DNA of 64,000 bases from Calditrichia bacterium (lineage in GTDB: Bacteria > Calditrichota > Calditrichia > RBG-13-44-9 > J075): positions 124,001 through 188,000 of the forward strand of contig JANQRS010000021.1 in NCBI GenBank assembly GCA_028284445.1. Direction: 5' to 3'. Within the stretch, counting starts at the first letter, position 1; every line of letters begins with the position of its first letter. A program made the translations under genes and the position numbers. The notes beneath the pieces were generated by a model. The model was not told the DNA's origin, did no database searches, and was given only the letters and a program-made list of their open reading frames with translations. Below, piece after piece: positions 9,558 through 17,149 of this stretch.

Positions 9558-10535
9558 ATGGCTTTTGAAAAAGAACTCGAAGTTGCATTAGCCGCCGTCA
9601 AGAAGGCTGCAAGCCTCTGTAAGAGCGTGCAACATAATCTGATTGATGAAGACACCGTGACCAAGAAAGACCGTTCCCCGGTCACAATTGCCGACCTCGG
9701 CACCCAGGCAGTAGTCATCCTTGACCTGTTGAATGCTTTTCCAGATGACGCAATTGTCGGCGAAGAAGATAGCAATGAGCTGCGCGAAAATGATGCCCTC
9801 CGCGAAAAGGTGCTTGGCCTGGTAAATGAACAAAACAGCGAAGCATCCGCCGATCAAATGCTCGACGCCATTGAATACGGCAATATGGACACGGATTTCA
9901 CCAAGCGTTACTGGACACTCGATCCGATCGACGGCACCAAAGGCTTCCTTCGTGGTGACCAATATGCCATCGCACTGGGCCTGGTTGAAGACGGCGAAGT
10001 GGTGATGGGCGTTCTCGGCTGCCCGAACTATCCGTTCGAGGATGGTAACGGCGGTCTGTTCTTCGCCGTTAAAGGCGAAGGTGCATTTGTCCAGCGACTG
10101 GACAGCGGCGAGCGCACTCAATTGGGCACCGACGGAGTTGGTGAAGGCGCAAATGCGAAATTCTGTGAATCCGTTGAAGCTGCTCACGCGGCACACGACG
10201 TTCATCAGCAAATTTCCGACGAGCTCGGCATCACCCAACCGCCATATCGCATTGACAGTCAGTGCAAGTATGCAGCTGTTGCCCGTGGTGATGCTTCCAT
10301 CTATTTCCGCCTTCCGCGCACTGCTGAATACCGTGAAAAAATCTGGGATCACGCAGCCGGCGTTATCGTTGTCCAGGAAGCCGGTGGCCGGGTTAGCGAT
10401 TTCAGCGGCAATGACCTGAATTTCTCGCTTGGTCGCAAGCTAAAAGATAATGTTGGTATTCTGGCCACGAATGGTAAGATGCATGAAGCTGCCTTGGCGG
10501 CAATTGCCAAAACTGTTCAGCTGGAATCAGCGTAA
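9558..10535 (+). CDS. 3'(2'),5'-bisphosphate nucleotidase, HAL2-like
   Basis: This is a 325-residue member of the inositol monophosphatase superfamily. Metal and substrate motifs are KKDRSPVTIADL (near 36-47), GEED (68-71), DPIDGTKGF (122-130, with Asp122, Asp125 and Thr127) and WDHAAGVIVVQEAGG (263-277). The extended motif around DPIDGTKGFLRG and the length are those of HAL2-type PAP phosphatases, which turn 3'-phosphoadenosine 5'-phosphate into AMP during sulfate assimilation. A GAAGGAG ribosome site precedes the ATG. It stands alone, with palindrome R3 behind it. An inositol-phosphatase role cannot be excluded. Confidence 0.88.
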   Translation: MAFEKELEVALAAVKKAASLCKSVQHNLIDEDTVTKKDRSPVTIADLGTQAVVILDLLNAFPDDAIVGEEDSNELRENDALREKVLGLVNEQNSEASADQMLDAIEYGNMDTDFTKRYWTLDPIDGTKGFLRGDQYAIALGLVEDGEVVMGVLGCPNYPFEDGNGGLFFAVKGEGAFVQRLDSGERTQLGTDGVGEGANAKFCESVEAAHAAHDVHQQISDELGITQPPYRIDSQCKYAAVARGDASIYFRLPRTAEYREKIWDHAAGVIVVQEAGGRVSDFSGNDLNFSLGRKLKDNVGILATNGKMHEAALAAIAKTVQLESA

Positions 10536-10583
10536 CACCTGTTCTCATCACGCAGCTCTACCGCGTGACCTGAAAGACTTACT

Positions 10584-10632
10584 ACAACCCACCCCTTGAT
10601 CCCCTCCCGAGAGGGCTAAAGGCGTGGGTTGT
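10584..10632. repeat. Intergenic CCCC-rich palindrome R3 (type A)
   Basis: ACAACCCAC is mirrored by GTGGGTTGT around CCCTCCCGAGAGGG. It fills the gap between the convergent nucleotidase and phosphodiesterase genes, where it could end transcription from both sides. Confidence 0.85.
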
Positions 10633-10634
10633 TT

Positions 10635-11453
10635 TCATCTCTGAAGAAATTCACTCAAGCCCTTCAAATCATCTGTCCCGATAATAAATCCGGCCTTTGC
10701 CAGGAATCGCCAAACTCTTTCTCGATCAGTCCGTGAAAACAAATTGTCTTTGTCATCGGGAGTTGCCCAGAAACGAATTTTTCGTTTCTGCCTGGCTGCA
10801 CGATTGGTGATACTTAGAAGCTTTTCAAATTGCTCTTGAGGAATCTCTCCATTCCCTTGCCAATCAAAATAGTCACCCCACTTATCGCTGATCATCCATA
10901 AGAAATTCGTCGGCAAATCGCTGTCCAGATCTTCCATGCGACCATCATAGGTCGCCCAACGCGTCGAATCGGCCAGCATCAAGCCACGAGAGCGGTTTCC
11001 CGAAATCACAATATGCAATGGTTTTTCGTACGTTTTCTTCGGCGTATGAAGCGTGATCATCTCAGCATAATTTGACAGAGCCTTATCAAGCTTCTGGTAT
11101 GTAGCATCCGCCTCTGATTTCACATCGATCATGACCGTCATATCAAACTGATTGGGATCTTTTCGAATTAATTCAGCAAGCGGATCGAGATACATGTTTT
11201 CGATTGTGTACAAGGGCGAACGAATGACGTCATCTCGATCATGCGCCACATAGAGTGTGTCTTTGATTAACCAGACGTCAATCTCAATACTGCGGAAGCC
11301 GTGGGTTAATGCATCGTATAGCGGGCGATCATGTAGGTAATCGTTGTGGGCATGGGCCTGAAAGCGGGATAAGGCAGGTGCTGTTTTATCATTGTCGAGT
11401 TGGGCAAATAGACAACAGGACAAGAGAAGAAATATAAACAAAGGGTATTTCAT
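10635..11453 (-). CDS. Exported phosphatidylinositol/glycerophosphodiester phosphodiesterase-like protein
   Basis: A signal peptide (FIFLLLSCCLFAQ) precedes a TIM-barrel phosphodiesterase-like domain of 272 residues in total. Residues in PLC/GDPD catalytic positions are His34 and His36 (QAHAHNDY), Glu57 and Asp59 (IEIDVW) and His71 (AHDRDD). The order resembles the AIM6-type PI-PLC-like family. The substrate is therefore probably a phosphodiester, but the canonical HRG of GDPDs is replaced by HND. It should act in the periplasm or at the surface. It converges with the nucleotidase gene. Confidence 0.75.
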   Translation of the reverse strand: MKYPLFIFLLLSCCLFAQLDNDKTAPALSRFQAHAHNDYLHDRPLYDALTHGFRSIEIDVWLIKDTLYVAHDRDDVIRSPLYTIENMYLDPLAELIRKDPNQFDMTVMIDVKSEADATYQKLDKALSNYAEMITLHTPKKTYEKPLHIVISGNRSRGLMLADSTRWATYDGRMEDLDSDLPTNFLWMISDKWGDYFDWQGNGEIPQEQFEKLLSITNRAARQKRKIRFWATPDDKDNLFSRTDRERVWRFLAKAGFIIGTDDLKGLSEFLQR

Positions 11454-11472
11454 TTTGGATTCGCATTTCGAA

Positions 11473-11520
11473 ACAATCCCCCCTCCATCTCCCCCCGGGG
11501 GGAGATGGAGGGGGGATTGT
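11473..11520. repeat. Perfect 48-bp palindrome R4 (type B)
   Basis: The 24-base left arm (ACAATCCCCCC...CCCCCC) and its exact reverse complement meet with no spacer. It is the best preserved of the nine CCCC-rich palindromes and lies between two minus-strand genes. Confidence 0.95.
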
Positions 11521-11545
11521 CGCTAATTAATCCTGTCTAAAATCC

Positions 11546-12373
11546 TTAAATAAAAAAGTCCGGCATCAATTCATTTTCCGGCAAATCCGGATCTACCTGA
11601 TATTGCTTGAAATCCGTGATGCCGGTATCTTTCAAAATATCATCGTCAATGAAGAAGTTCCCCGTGCAGTCTGCAGCGGACCGGGTCAGGATTTCATGAG
11701 CGGCATCGGCCATGATATCGGTCGTGCGGCTTTTGCGGATCATCTCCTCGCCGCCGAGTAAATTGCGCACCGCTGCCGTCGCAATAGCAGTGCGTGGCCA
11801 GAGAGCATTCACCGCCACACCTTCATTTTTTAACTCTGTGGCCATTCCCAGAACGCACATACTCATCCCGAATTTGGCCATGGTATAGGCTACATGTGGT
11901 GCAAACCAGCGGCTTTCCATGTTTAAAGGCGGAGAGATGTTCAGAATATGCGGATTATCTGCCTGCCTCAAATGCGGGAGCGCCAGTTTTGAGCAAAGGA
12001 ATGTCCCACGGGTATTGACACTATGCATCAGGTCGTAGCGTTTCATGGTAGTATGCTCGGTTGGCGTGAGGCTGATAGCGCTGGCGTTGTTGATGAGGAT
12101 GTCGATACCACCGAAAACCTCAACGGTCTTATCGATCCCCTTTTGCACCTGTTCTTCGAAGCGAATATCCACCACTAAGGGCAAGGCCCTGCCACCAGCT
12201 TGTTCAATCTCTTCCGCGGCTGTAAAAATCGTACCTTCGAGCTTCGGATGCGGCTGAGCAGTTTTGGCAGCAATGGTGATATTGGCGCCATCAGCAGCGG
12301 CCTTCAGGGCGATCGCCTTTCCGATTCCGCGGCTGGCACCGGTGACAAAGAGCGTTTTTCCTTTGAGAGACAT
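11546..12373 (-). CDS. SDR family oxidoreductase, HSDL2-like
   Basis: This 275-residue classical short-chain dehydrogenase has the Rossmann motif TGASRGIG (11-18), NNAS (96-99) and the catalytic pair Tyr163/Lys167 (YTMAK). The long insert after the first beta-alpha unit (PHPKLEGTIFTAAEEIEQAGG) is characteristic of the HSDL2/citronellal-dehydrogenase-like subgroup, which reduces or oxidises long-chain or terpenoid carbonyls. GGAG lies 4 bases before the ATG. It is the last gene of the minus-strand set running from 14544, and palindrome R5 separates it from the previous SDR. The exact substrate is unknown. Confidence 0.85.
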   Translation of the reverse strand: MSLKGKTLFVTGASRGIGKAIALKAAADGANITIAAKTAQPHPKLEGTIFTAAEEIEQAGGRALPLVVDIRFEEQVQKGIDKTVEVFGGIDILINNASAISLTPTEHTTMKRYDLMHSVNTRGTFLCSKLALPHLRQADNPHILNISPPLNMESRWFAPHVAYTMAKFGMSMCVLGMATELKNEGVAVNALWPRTAIATAAVRNLLGGEEMIRKSRTTDIMADAAHEILTRSAADCTGNFFIDDDILKDTGITDFKQYQVDPDLPENELMPDFFI

Positions 12374-12408
12374 GGGGCTCCTATCTTATGTTGACATGCT
12401 CTAATTGA

Positions 12409-12453
12409 GTATCCCCCCTATATGTCCCCCGGGGAGACATATAGGCGGGATAC
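12409..12453. repeat. Intergenic CCCC-rich palindrome R5 (type B)
   Basis: GTATCCCCCCTATATGT is mirrored by ACATATAGGCGGGATAC around CCCCCGGGG. One mismatch (C for G) shows decay. It is located inside the presumed operon, between the two SDR genes. Confidence 0.85.
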
Positions 12454-12478
12454 ATTCACGCAAATCACAGAGCAATGT

Positions 12479-13279
12479 CTATTCATATTTAAACAAACTA
12501 TCCGACTGCCGCAGGCTAATGCCGCCGTCGATTGGGATAATAGCACCGTTGACGTAGGCGCCGGCAGGTGATGCCAGGTAAATCGCCGCGCCAGCCATGT
12601 CGACAGGCGCACCAATTCGCCCAAGCGGGCAGGTCTTTTCAATTTCTTTTTGATGATTGTCGAGCATCCAGGCGGTCATTTTACTTTCAAAGGGGCCAGG
12701 CGCAATTGCATTGACCGTCACACCATCGGCTGCAATACCAACAGCAAGGGAGCGCGTTAAATGATGCACTGCCGCCTTGCTAATGCTATAAACGTAATTG
12801 TCGTATGGCGGTACTCGCATACCATCGATCGAACCAATATTGATGATGCGTGCCGGGTTTTCAGTGCTGGCATCTTTTGTTAACATAGGCATCAAATCGC
12901 GGGTCAGCATGAACATCGCCTTCACGTTTAGATCCATCACCCGGTCGTATCCCTTGTCAGGATATTCGGTAAATGGGGCGCCCCAGGTTGCGCCGGCATT
13001 ATTTACAAGGATATCCAGCCGGCTCTCTTGTTTAGCAAACTTATTAAGAAATTCATTTCGACCTTCATCCGACGACAAATCTGCCGGTATGGAAACACAG
13101 GTGCCGAGTTTTGAAAGTTCTGCTGCCACTGCGTCGCACACGGCTGCTTTGCGGGAAGTGATATAGACCTTTACGCCGTTCTCGACATATGCCTGCGCTA
13201 TCATCAACCCAATACCACGTGATCCACCGGTAACAATGGCGACCTTGCCTTCTATTGAAAAGAGCTCCGAAATCTTCAT
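12479..13279 (-). CDS. SDR family oxidoreductase, RhlG/3-oxoacyl-reductase-like
   Basis: This 266-residue SDR has TGGSRGIG (17-24), NNAGATWG (93-100), Ser150 and the Tyr164/Lys168 pair (YSISK). NNAGATWG followed by AP is the hallmark of RhlG-like beta-ketoacyl reductases, which use NADPH. It begins 2 bases after the stop of the enoyl-CoA hydratase gene, so the two are almost surely co-transcribed. In this context it probably interconverts a beta-hydroxyacyl and a beta-ketoacyl CoA or ACP ester. Confidence 0.85.
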   Translation of the reverse strand: MKISELFSIEGKVAIVTGGSRGIGLMIAQAYVENGVKVYITSRKAAVCDAVAAELSKLGTCVSIPADLSSDEGRNEFLNKFAKQESRLDILVNNAGATWGAPFTEYPDKGYDRVMDLNVKAMFMLTRDLMPMLTKDASTENPARIINIGSIDGMRVPPYDNYVYSISKAAVHHLTRSLAVGIAADGVTVNAIAPGPFESKMTAWMLDNHQKEIEKTCPLGRIGAPVDMAGAAIYLASPAGAYVNGAIIPIDGGISLRQSDSLFKYE

Positions 13280-13281
13280 GC

Positions 13282-14076
13282 TTATTTTCCTTTAAAATTC
13301 GCTTTACGCTTCTGCAAGAATGCCTGGACGCCTTCCTGCAAGTCGTGACTGGCAAAAGCCTTCATTTGCTGTTCAGCTTCAAAGGCAATGGTCTCGGACA
13401 GATCTGCCAGCATTGCTTTCTGCATATCATGCTTGGTAATACCAATCGCCAATGTCGGCCGTACAGCCAAATGCCTGGCCCATTTCATTGCGCTATCCTG
13501 CAACATGTCCGACGGAACAACGCGATTTGCCAATCCCAGTTCCAGGCATCTGTCTGCGCTAACGCGTTTACCTTCGATGGCAATTTCAAAAGCACGGCTG
13601 TAACCAACCTGCCGGGCCAGAAACCAGGAACCGCCGGCATCCGGGCCAAGACCAATATTTATGAAGGCGTAGAGAATGCTGGCGTCGTCTGCCATAATAC
13701 GTAGATCGCAGGCCAAAGCCAGCGAGGCGCCTGCACCAGCCGCTACGCCATTAATGGCACCAATGATCGGCTTCGGCAGCGCCAGGAATTTTTCCCAGAG
13801 CGGTTGATACATGCGCACAATGTAGTCACGTCCTTCTTTCGGAGTAACGCCCTTCAGGAAATTTTCCATATCAGCCCCGGCACAGAATCCAGCCCCGTTG
13901 CCGTTCAAAACAACTGCCCGTACGGTTTCTTCGCCAGCCACGCGGTCCATAGCATCCGCCAGAGCATATACCAGGTCATCACTGATGGCATTGCGGCGCT
14001 CCGGGCGGTTCAAGGTGATGACTGCAATATTATCCTCTTGCCGGTAAAGCACCGGCCCATTGATTTCTGTCGACAT
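13282..14076 (-). CDS. Enoyl-CoA hydratase/isomerase family protein
   Basis: This crotonase-fold protein has the oxyanion-hole segments GAGFCAGADMENF and INGVAAGAGASLALACDL. The segment INIGLGPDAGGSWFL resembles the PaaG (ring-epoxide isomerase) branch, with Asp rather than the two Glu of true hydratases. The ATG at 14076 is preferred; a TTG at 14082 is the alternative. It lies between MaoC and SDR genes, as expected for a fatty or aromatic acyl-CoA degradation operon. Isomerase or hydratase activity cannot be decided from sequence. Confidence 0.85.
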   Translation of the reverse strand: MSTEINGPVLYRQEDNIAVITLNRPERRNAISDDLVYALADAMDRVAGEETVRAVVLNGNGAGFCAGADMENFLKGVTPKEGRDYIVRMYQPLWEKFLALPKPIIGAINGVAAGAGASLALACDLRIMADDASILYAFINIGLGPDAGGSWFLARQVGYSRAFEIAIEGKRVSADRCLELGLANRVVPSDMLQDSAMKWARHLAVRPTLAIGITKHDMQKAMLADLSETIAFEAEQQMKAFASHDLQEGVQAFLQKRKANFKGK

Positions 14077-14088
14077 CTTCAATCCGGG

Positions 14089-14544
14089 TTAGTTATACAA
14101 AAAGGCAATAAATTCCGCGACGCAGGCAGGACGCTCATTGCCTTCGAGCTCGATAACGACATCGAGGGCAATCCGGCCACCTTGCGGCAGCGCCTTAAAA
14201 CTCTTGAGGGTGATACGGCCGCGCAGGCGGCTGCCAACGGGCACTGGAGCAGTAAAACGGATTTTGTTCAAGCCATAATTGATCCCCATTGAGGCTTTTT
14301 CAACGCGGTAGGCTTCATAACAAAATTTTGAGGCGAGGGAAAGCACCAAAAAGCCGTGGGCAATGGTAGATTTGAAAGGCGACTCACTTGCCGCCCTTTC
14401 CGGATCGACATGAATCCATTGATGATCACCGGTAGCATCTGCAAATTGATCGATCCTCTCTTGGGTAATCTCCATCCAATCCGTCAGGCCCAGCAATTCG
14501 CCGACTTTGTCGGCCATAGCAGCAATTGTAGGAAACTCAGTCAC
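14089..14544 (-). CDS. MaoC-like (R)-specific enoyl-CoA hydratase
   Basis: This 151-residue hot-dog protein carries the hydratase-2 motif ATGDHQWIHVD with the catalytic pair Asp40/His45, followed by the AHGFLVLSL helix. It would hydrate trans-2-enoyl-CoA to the (R)-3-hydroxy ester. The start is GTG, supported by GAAGGA at a good distance. It is the first gene of the minus-strand run MaoC, enoyl-CoA hydratase, SDR, SDR. Having both hydratase types side by side suggests epimerisation of 3-hydroxyacyl-CoA or handling of branched substrates. Confidence 0.87.
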   Translation of the reverse strand: MTEFPTIAAMADKVGELLGLTDWMEITQERIDQFADATGDHQWIHVDPERAASESPFKSTIAHGFLVLSLASKFCYEAYRVEKASMGINYGLNKIRFTAPVPVGSRLRGRITLKSFKALPQGGRIALDVVIELEGNERPACVAEFIAFLYN

Positions 14545-14629
14545 AGAACATCCTTCAGTTTTGCAATTTCGTTCCTAAAAAACATACGCAGAATCGCTAT
14601 TCAATCCAATAGCATTTTTCGCGGCCTTT

Positions 14630-14688
14630 GGCGGATGGCATCCGCCACAAAAAAGCGAGCCCACGCTGATTGCTCAACGCAGGCTCGC
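14630..14688 (-). terminator. Double hairpin ending the beta-helix gene
   Basis: Read on the minus strand, GCGAGCC...GGCTCGC (14655-14688) is followed at once by six T's (14649-14654). A second tight hairpin, GGCGGAT-GCC-ATCCGCC (14630-14646), follows. This is an intrinsic terminator placed 31 bases behind the gene that ends at 14719. Confidence 0.8.
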
Positions 14689-14718
14689 AGGATGACTGGC
14701 TTTTCTGAATGAAATCCT

Positions 14719-16431
14719 TTACTTCATCAAAATCATGCGTCGAACTTTTGAGGTGCCCAGTGCATTGACACGATAGAAATATGGACCACTCGGCAGATCC
14801 GCAGCTTCAAAGTTGACAGTGTGCACACCGGCCTCCAGTGGTTCGTTAAGCAAGGTTGTAACTAGACGTCCGGTAAGATCATAGACCTCAACCACCACCT
14901 GACTTTGGCGCGCCAGATCAATCTGGAAGCGCGTTGACGGATTAAATGGATTGGGATAGTTCTGTCCGAGCACAAAATCGGTAATCGCATTTTGCGGATC
15001 GGTTTCCAGACCGGTGGTGCTGTCTGTGAACTCGTAGGCCCCAATGTCGTGACTAATCCCCTGCGGGCGCTGATTACCGTCGCGGTCTTGCGTCACCTCG
15101 GCAATAGCATTTCCGGTATCAATCAGATTGGAACCACCGGCGATGCGATAGTCGCGTCCTGATGCGTTGATAAAATCTGACGCGGCCGTTACCTCATTGC
15201 TGACGTCACTGGCGACGGATGGTTTGGATCCCAGAAAGGCATTATTGCGAATATCCCAGGTCGGGGTCCCGCCACTTCCGCCGGCAAATTGAATATGGGT
15301 CGGTAACCCATCACCAAAGGTAGAGTTAAAAACGCGCAGGTTGGAAAGATCATCTTCCGCGCGAATGGCTTTATCACAATCGTAAACCACTGCATTTATC
15401 AGCGTCACGTTCGCGTTGCCGCGCGTGCCGCGAAGACGAAAGGCAATTTCGCAATTATAGACGGTAACGCCATCAAACACCGCTTCAATCTTTTCTTTCA
15501 TATTGAAGGCCGCGCGATTATTAATGAAACCATCCGCAACAAATCCATGCGCCACCGTGTTGCGAATGGTAATCTGCATGCGAGTCACACTGTCCCAACC
15601 CTCCTTAACCAGTTTGGTATCTACGGCATTCTCGCCCGGCACTTCACCGGCATTCCAACTGTTGAAATCTTCGTCCAGAGGGCCGGTCCACATTTCGCAA
15701 TCTTCAATGAGAATGTTGTTTGGTGTATTTGTATCGCGGTCAGGATCGGTCTGAAATGCATCCCCGGAAAAGTGGTGAATATTGGTGCCGCGGATTGTTA
15801 GGCCGTCAACATCCTGAGCAGCGATGCCGTGCGCATCTTCCTGGGAAGAAAATGAGCCGCGCAGGAAGTGGTGAATTTCGCAGTTCTCAATCAATACGTC
15901 ATTGGAGCCATTGACGTCAACACCGTCGGAGGTGCCGTTGTGAATTTCCAGGTTGCGAATAATCGAATTATGGGCGCCAATCAAGCGAAAAGCAGTGCCT
16001 CCTTCTTTTTGGCGATTCACTTCAAAGTCTTCGAAGATCCACCATTGTCCACGAGCGGTAACGCGCTGCAAGACCGGCGGTACGCCAGTTCCATAAGCGC
16101 CTACGCGAATCGGACTGGCGGCGGTGCCGTTTGAATTGACGCTTACTTCCAGCTCTTCCAACCAAACTTCACCGCGTTTAAAAAGGATCACATCGCCGGG
16201 CTGAAATGTGCGATTGGTAACTTCTTCAACTGTTCTCCATGCAGTGGTTTCCGATCTTCCGGAATTGCTATTGTTGCCGGCACTGGCATCTACGTAATAT
16301 GTCTCCGCGCTCAATGCGGTAGCTATCAGCAGAAATACAAAAAGCAGGAGCTGACTGAGGCGATTAAATTGATTTTCTGTGTGTGATTCTTGCTGCAAAT
16401 TCGCGGCAGTGTGGTATTGACATTGCGTCAT
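14719..16431 (-). CDS. Secreted right-handed parallel beta-helix protein with sorting domain
   Basis: This 570-residue exported protein has a signal peptide ending near ATALSA. It then has a DUF1565/PbH1-like opening (YYVDASAGNNSNSG...W.T) and repeated coils rich in 'IIRNLEIHNGTSDGV', 'VLIENCEIHHF' and 'LTIRGTNIHHF', typical of pectate-lyase-like beta-helices. The last 90 or so residues (NYPNPFNPST ... FYRVNA ... RRMILMK) are a type A surface-sorting domain like the one on the FG-GAP protein. No lyase catalytic residues were identified, so polysaccharide binding or cleavage is only inferred. A terminator follows directly. Confidence 0.85.
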   Translation of the reverse strand: MTQCQYHTAANLQQESHTENQFNRLSQLLLFVFLLIATALSAETYYVDASAGNNSNSGRSETTAWRTVEEVTNRTFQPGDVILFKRGEVWLEELEVSVNSNGTAASPIRVGAYGTGVPPVLQRVTARGQWWIFEDFEVNRQKEGGTAFRLIGAHNSIIRNLEIHNGTSDGVDVNGSNDVLIENCEIHHFLRGSFSSQEDAHGIAAQDVDGLTIRGTNIHHFSGDAFQTDPDRDTNTPNNILIEDCEMWTGPLDEDFNSWNAGEVPGENAVDTKLVKEGWDSVTRMQITIRNTVAHGFVADGFINNRAAFNMKEKIEAVFDGVTVYNCEIAFRLRGTRGNANVTLINAVVYDCDKAIRAEDDLSNLRVFNSTFGDGLPTHIQFAGGSGGTPTWDIRNNAFLGSKPSVASDVSNEVTAASDFINASGRDYRIAGGSNLIDTGNAIAEVTQDRDGNQRPQGISHDIGAYEFTDSTTGLETDPQNAITDFVLGQNYPNPFNPSTRFQIDLARQSQVVVEVYDLTGRLVTTLLNEPLEAGVHTVNFEAADLPSGPYFYRVNALGTSKVRRMILMK

Positions 16432-16676
16432 CCATTGCCCCTTTCATTCATTGGTTCTCGGGAGTTATTGCCTCAACAAATAGGGGTCATTGGTCTCCTC
16501 ACACCAAAGCATCCCTCGAGGATATCTCGTATCAGACAATTTCCATGCCACCGAGAAAGAAAGAATCACAACTAATTGTTTTTATTTGCATTACAGACAA
16601 CAACGAATAGCTCCTGGTGATTTCACCAGTTGAATTTTGGATAGTTTATGCACAATGCTGTAAAAAGTTTACCCAT

Positions 16677-16708
16677 AAAAAAAGCCGGTAGCAGCTTGCT
16701 ACCGGCTT
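16677..16708 (-). terminator. Intrinsic terminator of the small RNA
   Basis: A 12-bp perfect stem (AAGCCGGTAGCA with TGCTACCGGCTT, loop of 3) is followed on the minus strand by a run of seven T's. No protein gene ends nearby on this strand, which is what points to an RNA gene here. Confidence 0.85.
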
Positions 16709-16900
16709 CACATTTAACCCAGACTAACCAACATCCTTGTTTGAAGAAGAAACATCCTTGTTTCAACATAGTGAACTTCCCTGTTCTATTAGCCTGGCCA
16801 ACATCCCTGTATTTTTAAAAACTGCATGTCTCTAACTCTCTTTCTCGCCCTTTGAAGTAAAGTGGCGTCTGACAATAATCGCGGCCCATCCCTGGCCACG
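16677..16900 (-). ncRNA. Candidate CsrB/RsmZ-like CsrA-sequestering small RNA
   Basis: On the minus strand, five GGA motifs precede an intrinsic terminator. Loops in plus coordinates: AGGGAUG closed by GGCC/GGCC (16883-16897); the single-stranded or weak-stem AUACAGGGAUGU (16800-16811), a 12/12 match to the CsrA SELEX consensus RUACARGGAUGU; AGGGAA closed by GAAC/GUUC (16773-16786); AAGGAU closed by GAAAC/GUUUC (16749-16764); and AAGGAU closed by CAAAC/GUUGG with one mismatch (16728-16743). A 9-bp helix (16789-16797 with 16719-16727, one GU) encloses the last three. GGA in hairpin loops, repeated, then a terminator, is how CsrB, CsrC and RsmZ titrate CsrA. The 5' end and promoter are not placed. 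CsrA itself is not in the window. Confidence 0.62.
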
Positions 16901-17149
16901 CCGCCCCTCTTGCTTCTAAGTCATTTATCGTCCAGCGGCAGGGGTACCTTAGGACTATTTCGCTTTTAAAGTTATTTGCGGGAATTGGGTTATTACGCTG
17001 TAATGTGAGCTTCTTTTTCATGGTTCACATCATCGTTCAGCGGGGGTTAAGCTTTAGGGAAAAGTAACTGTTTGTGCATTTTGGCGCAAAGCAGCCAAAT
17101 CCCAATTAAATCCTTGCGCTGCGGGCGATTCTGACGGAAATTAGGCGCG

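Larger units (their letters stand above)
16432..17149. other. Long intergenic region carrying a structured RNA gene
   Basis: This stretch lies between the divergent beta-helix and M23 genes. I see no convincing protein gene in it; the short minus-strand frame at 16815-17021 crosses GGA hairpins and lacks a ribosome site. Its content is best explained by the minus-strand RNA at 16677-16900. Confidence 0.65.

Noticed and set aside
9588..10352. A 254-codon minus-strand frame inside the nucleotidase gene
   Set aside because: Shadow frame; the plus-strand product has all family motifs.
16728..16811. The four GGAUG/GGAAG repeats as a direct repeat array or ribosome-site decoy
   Set aside because: Spacing varies (21, 23, 26), while loop position and the CsrA consensus are conserved, so the hairpin reading explains more.
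16815..17021. A 68-residue minus-strand frame
   Set aside because: It overlaps a GGA hairpin of the small RNA, lacks a ribosome site and has low-quality composition. A leader peptide cannot be fully excluded.
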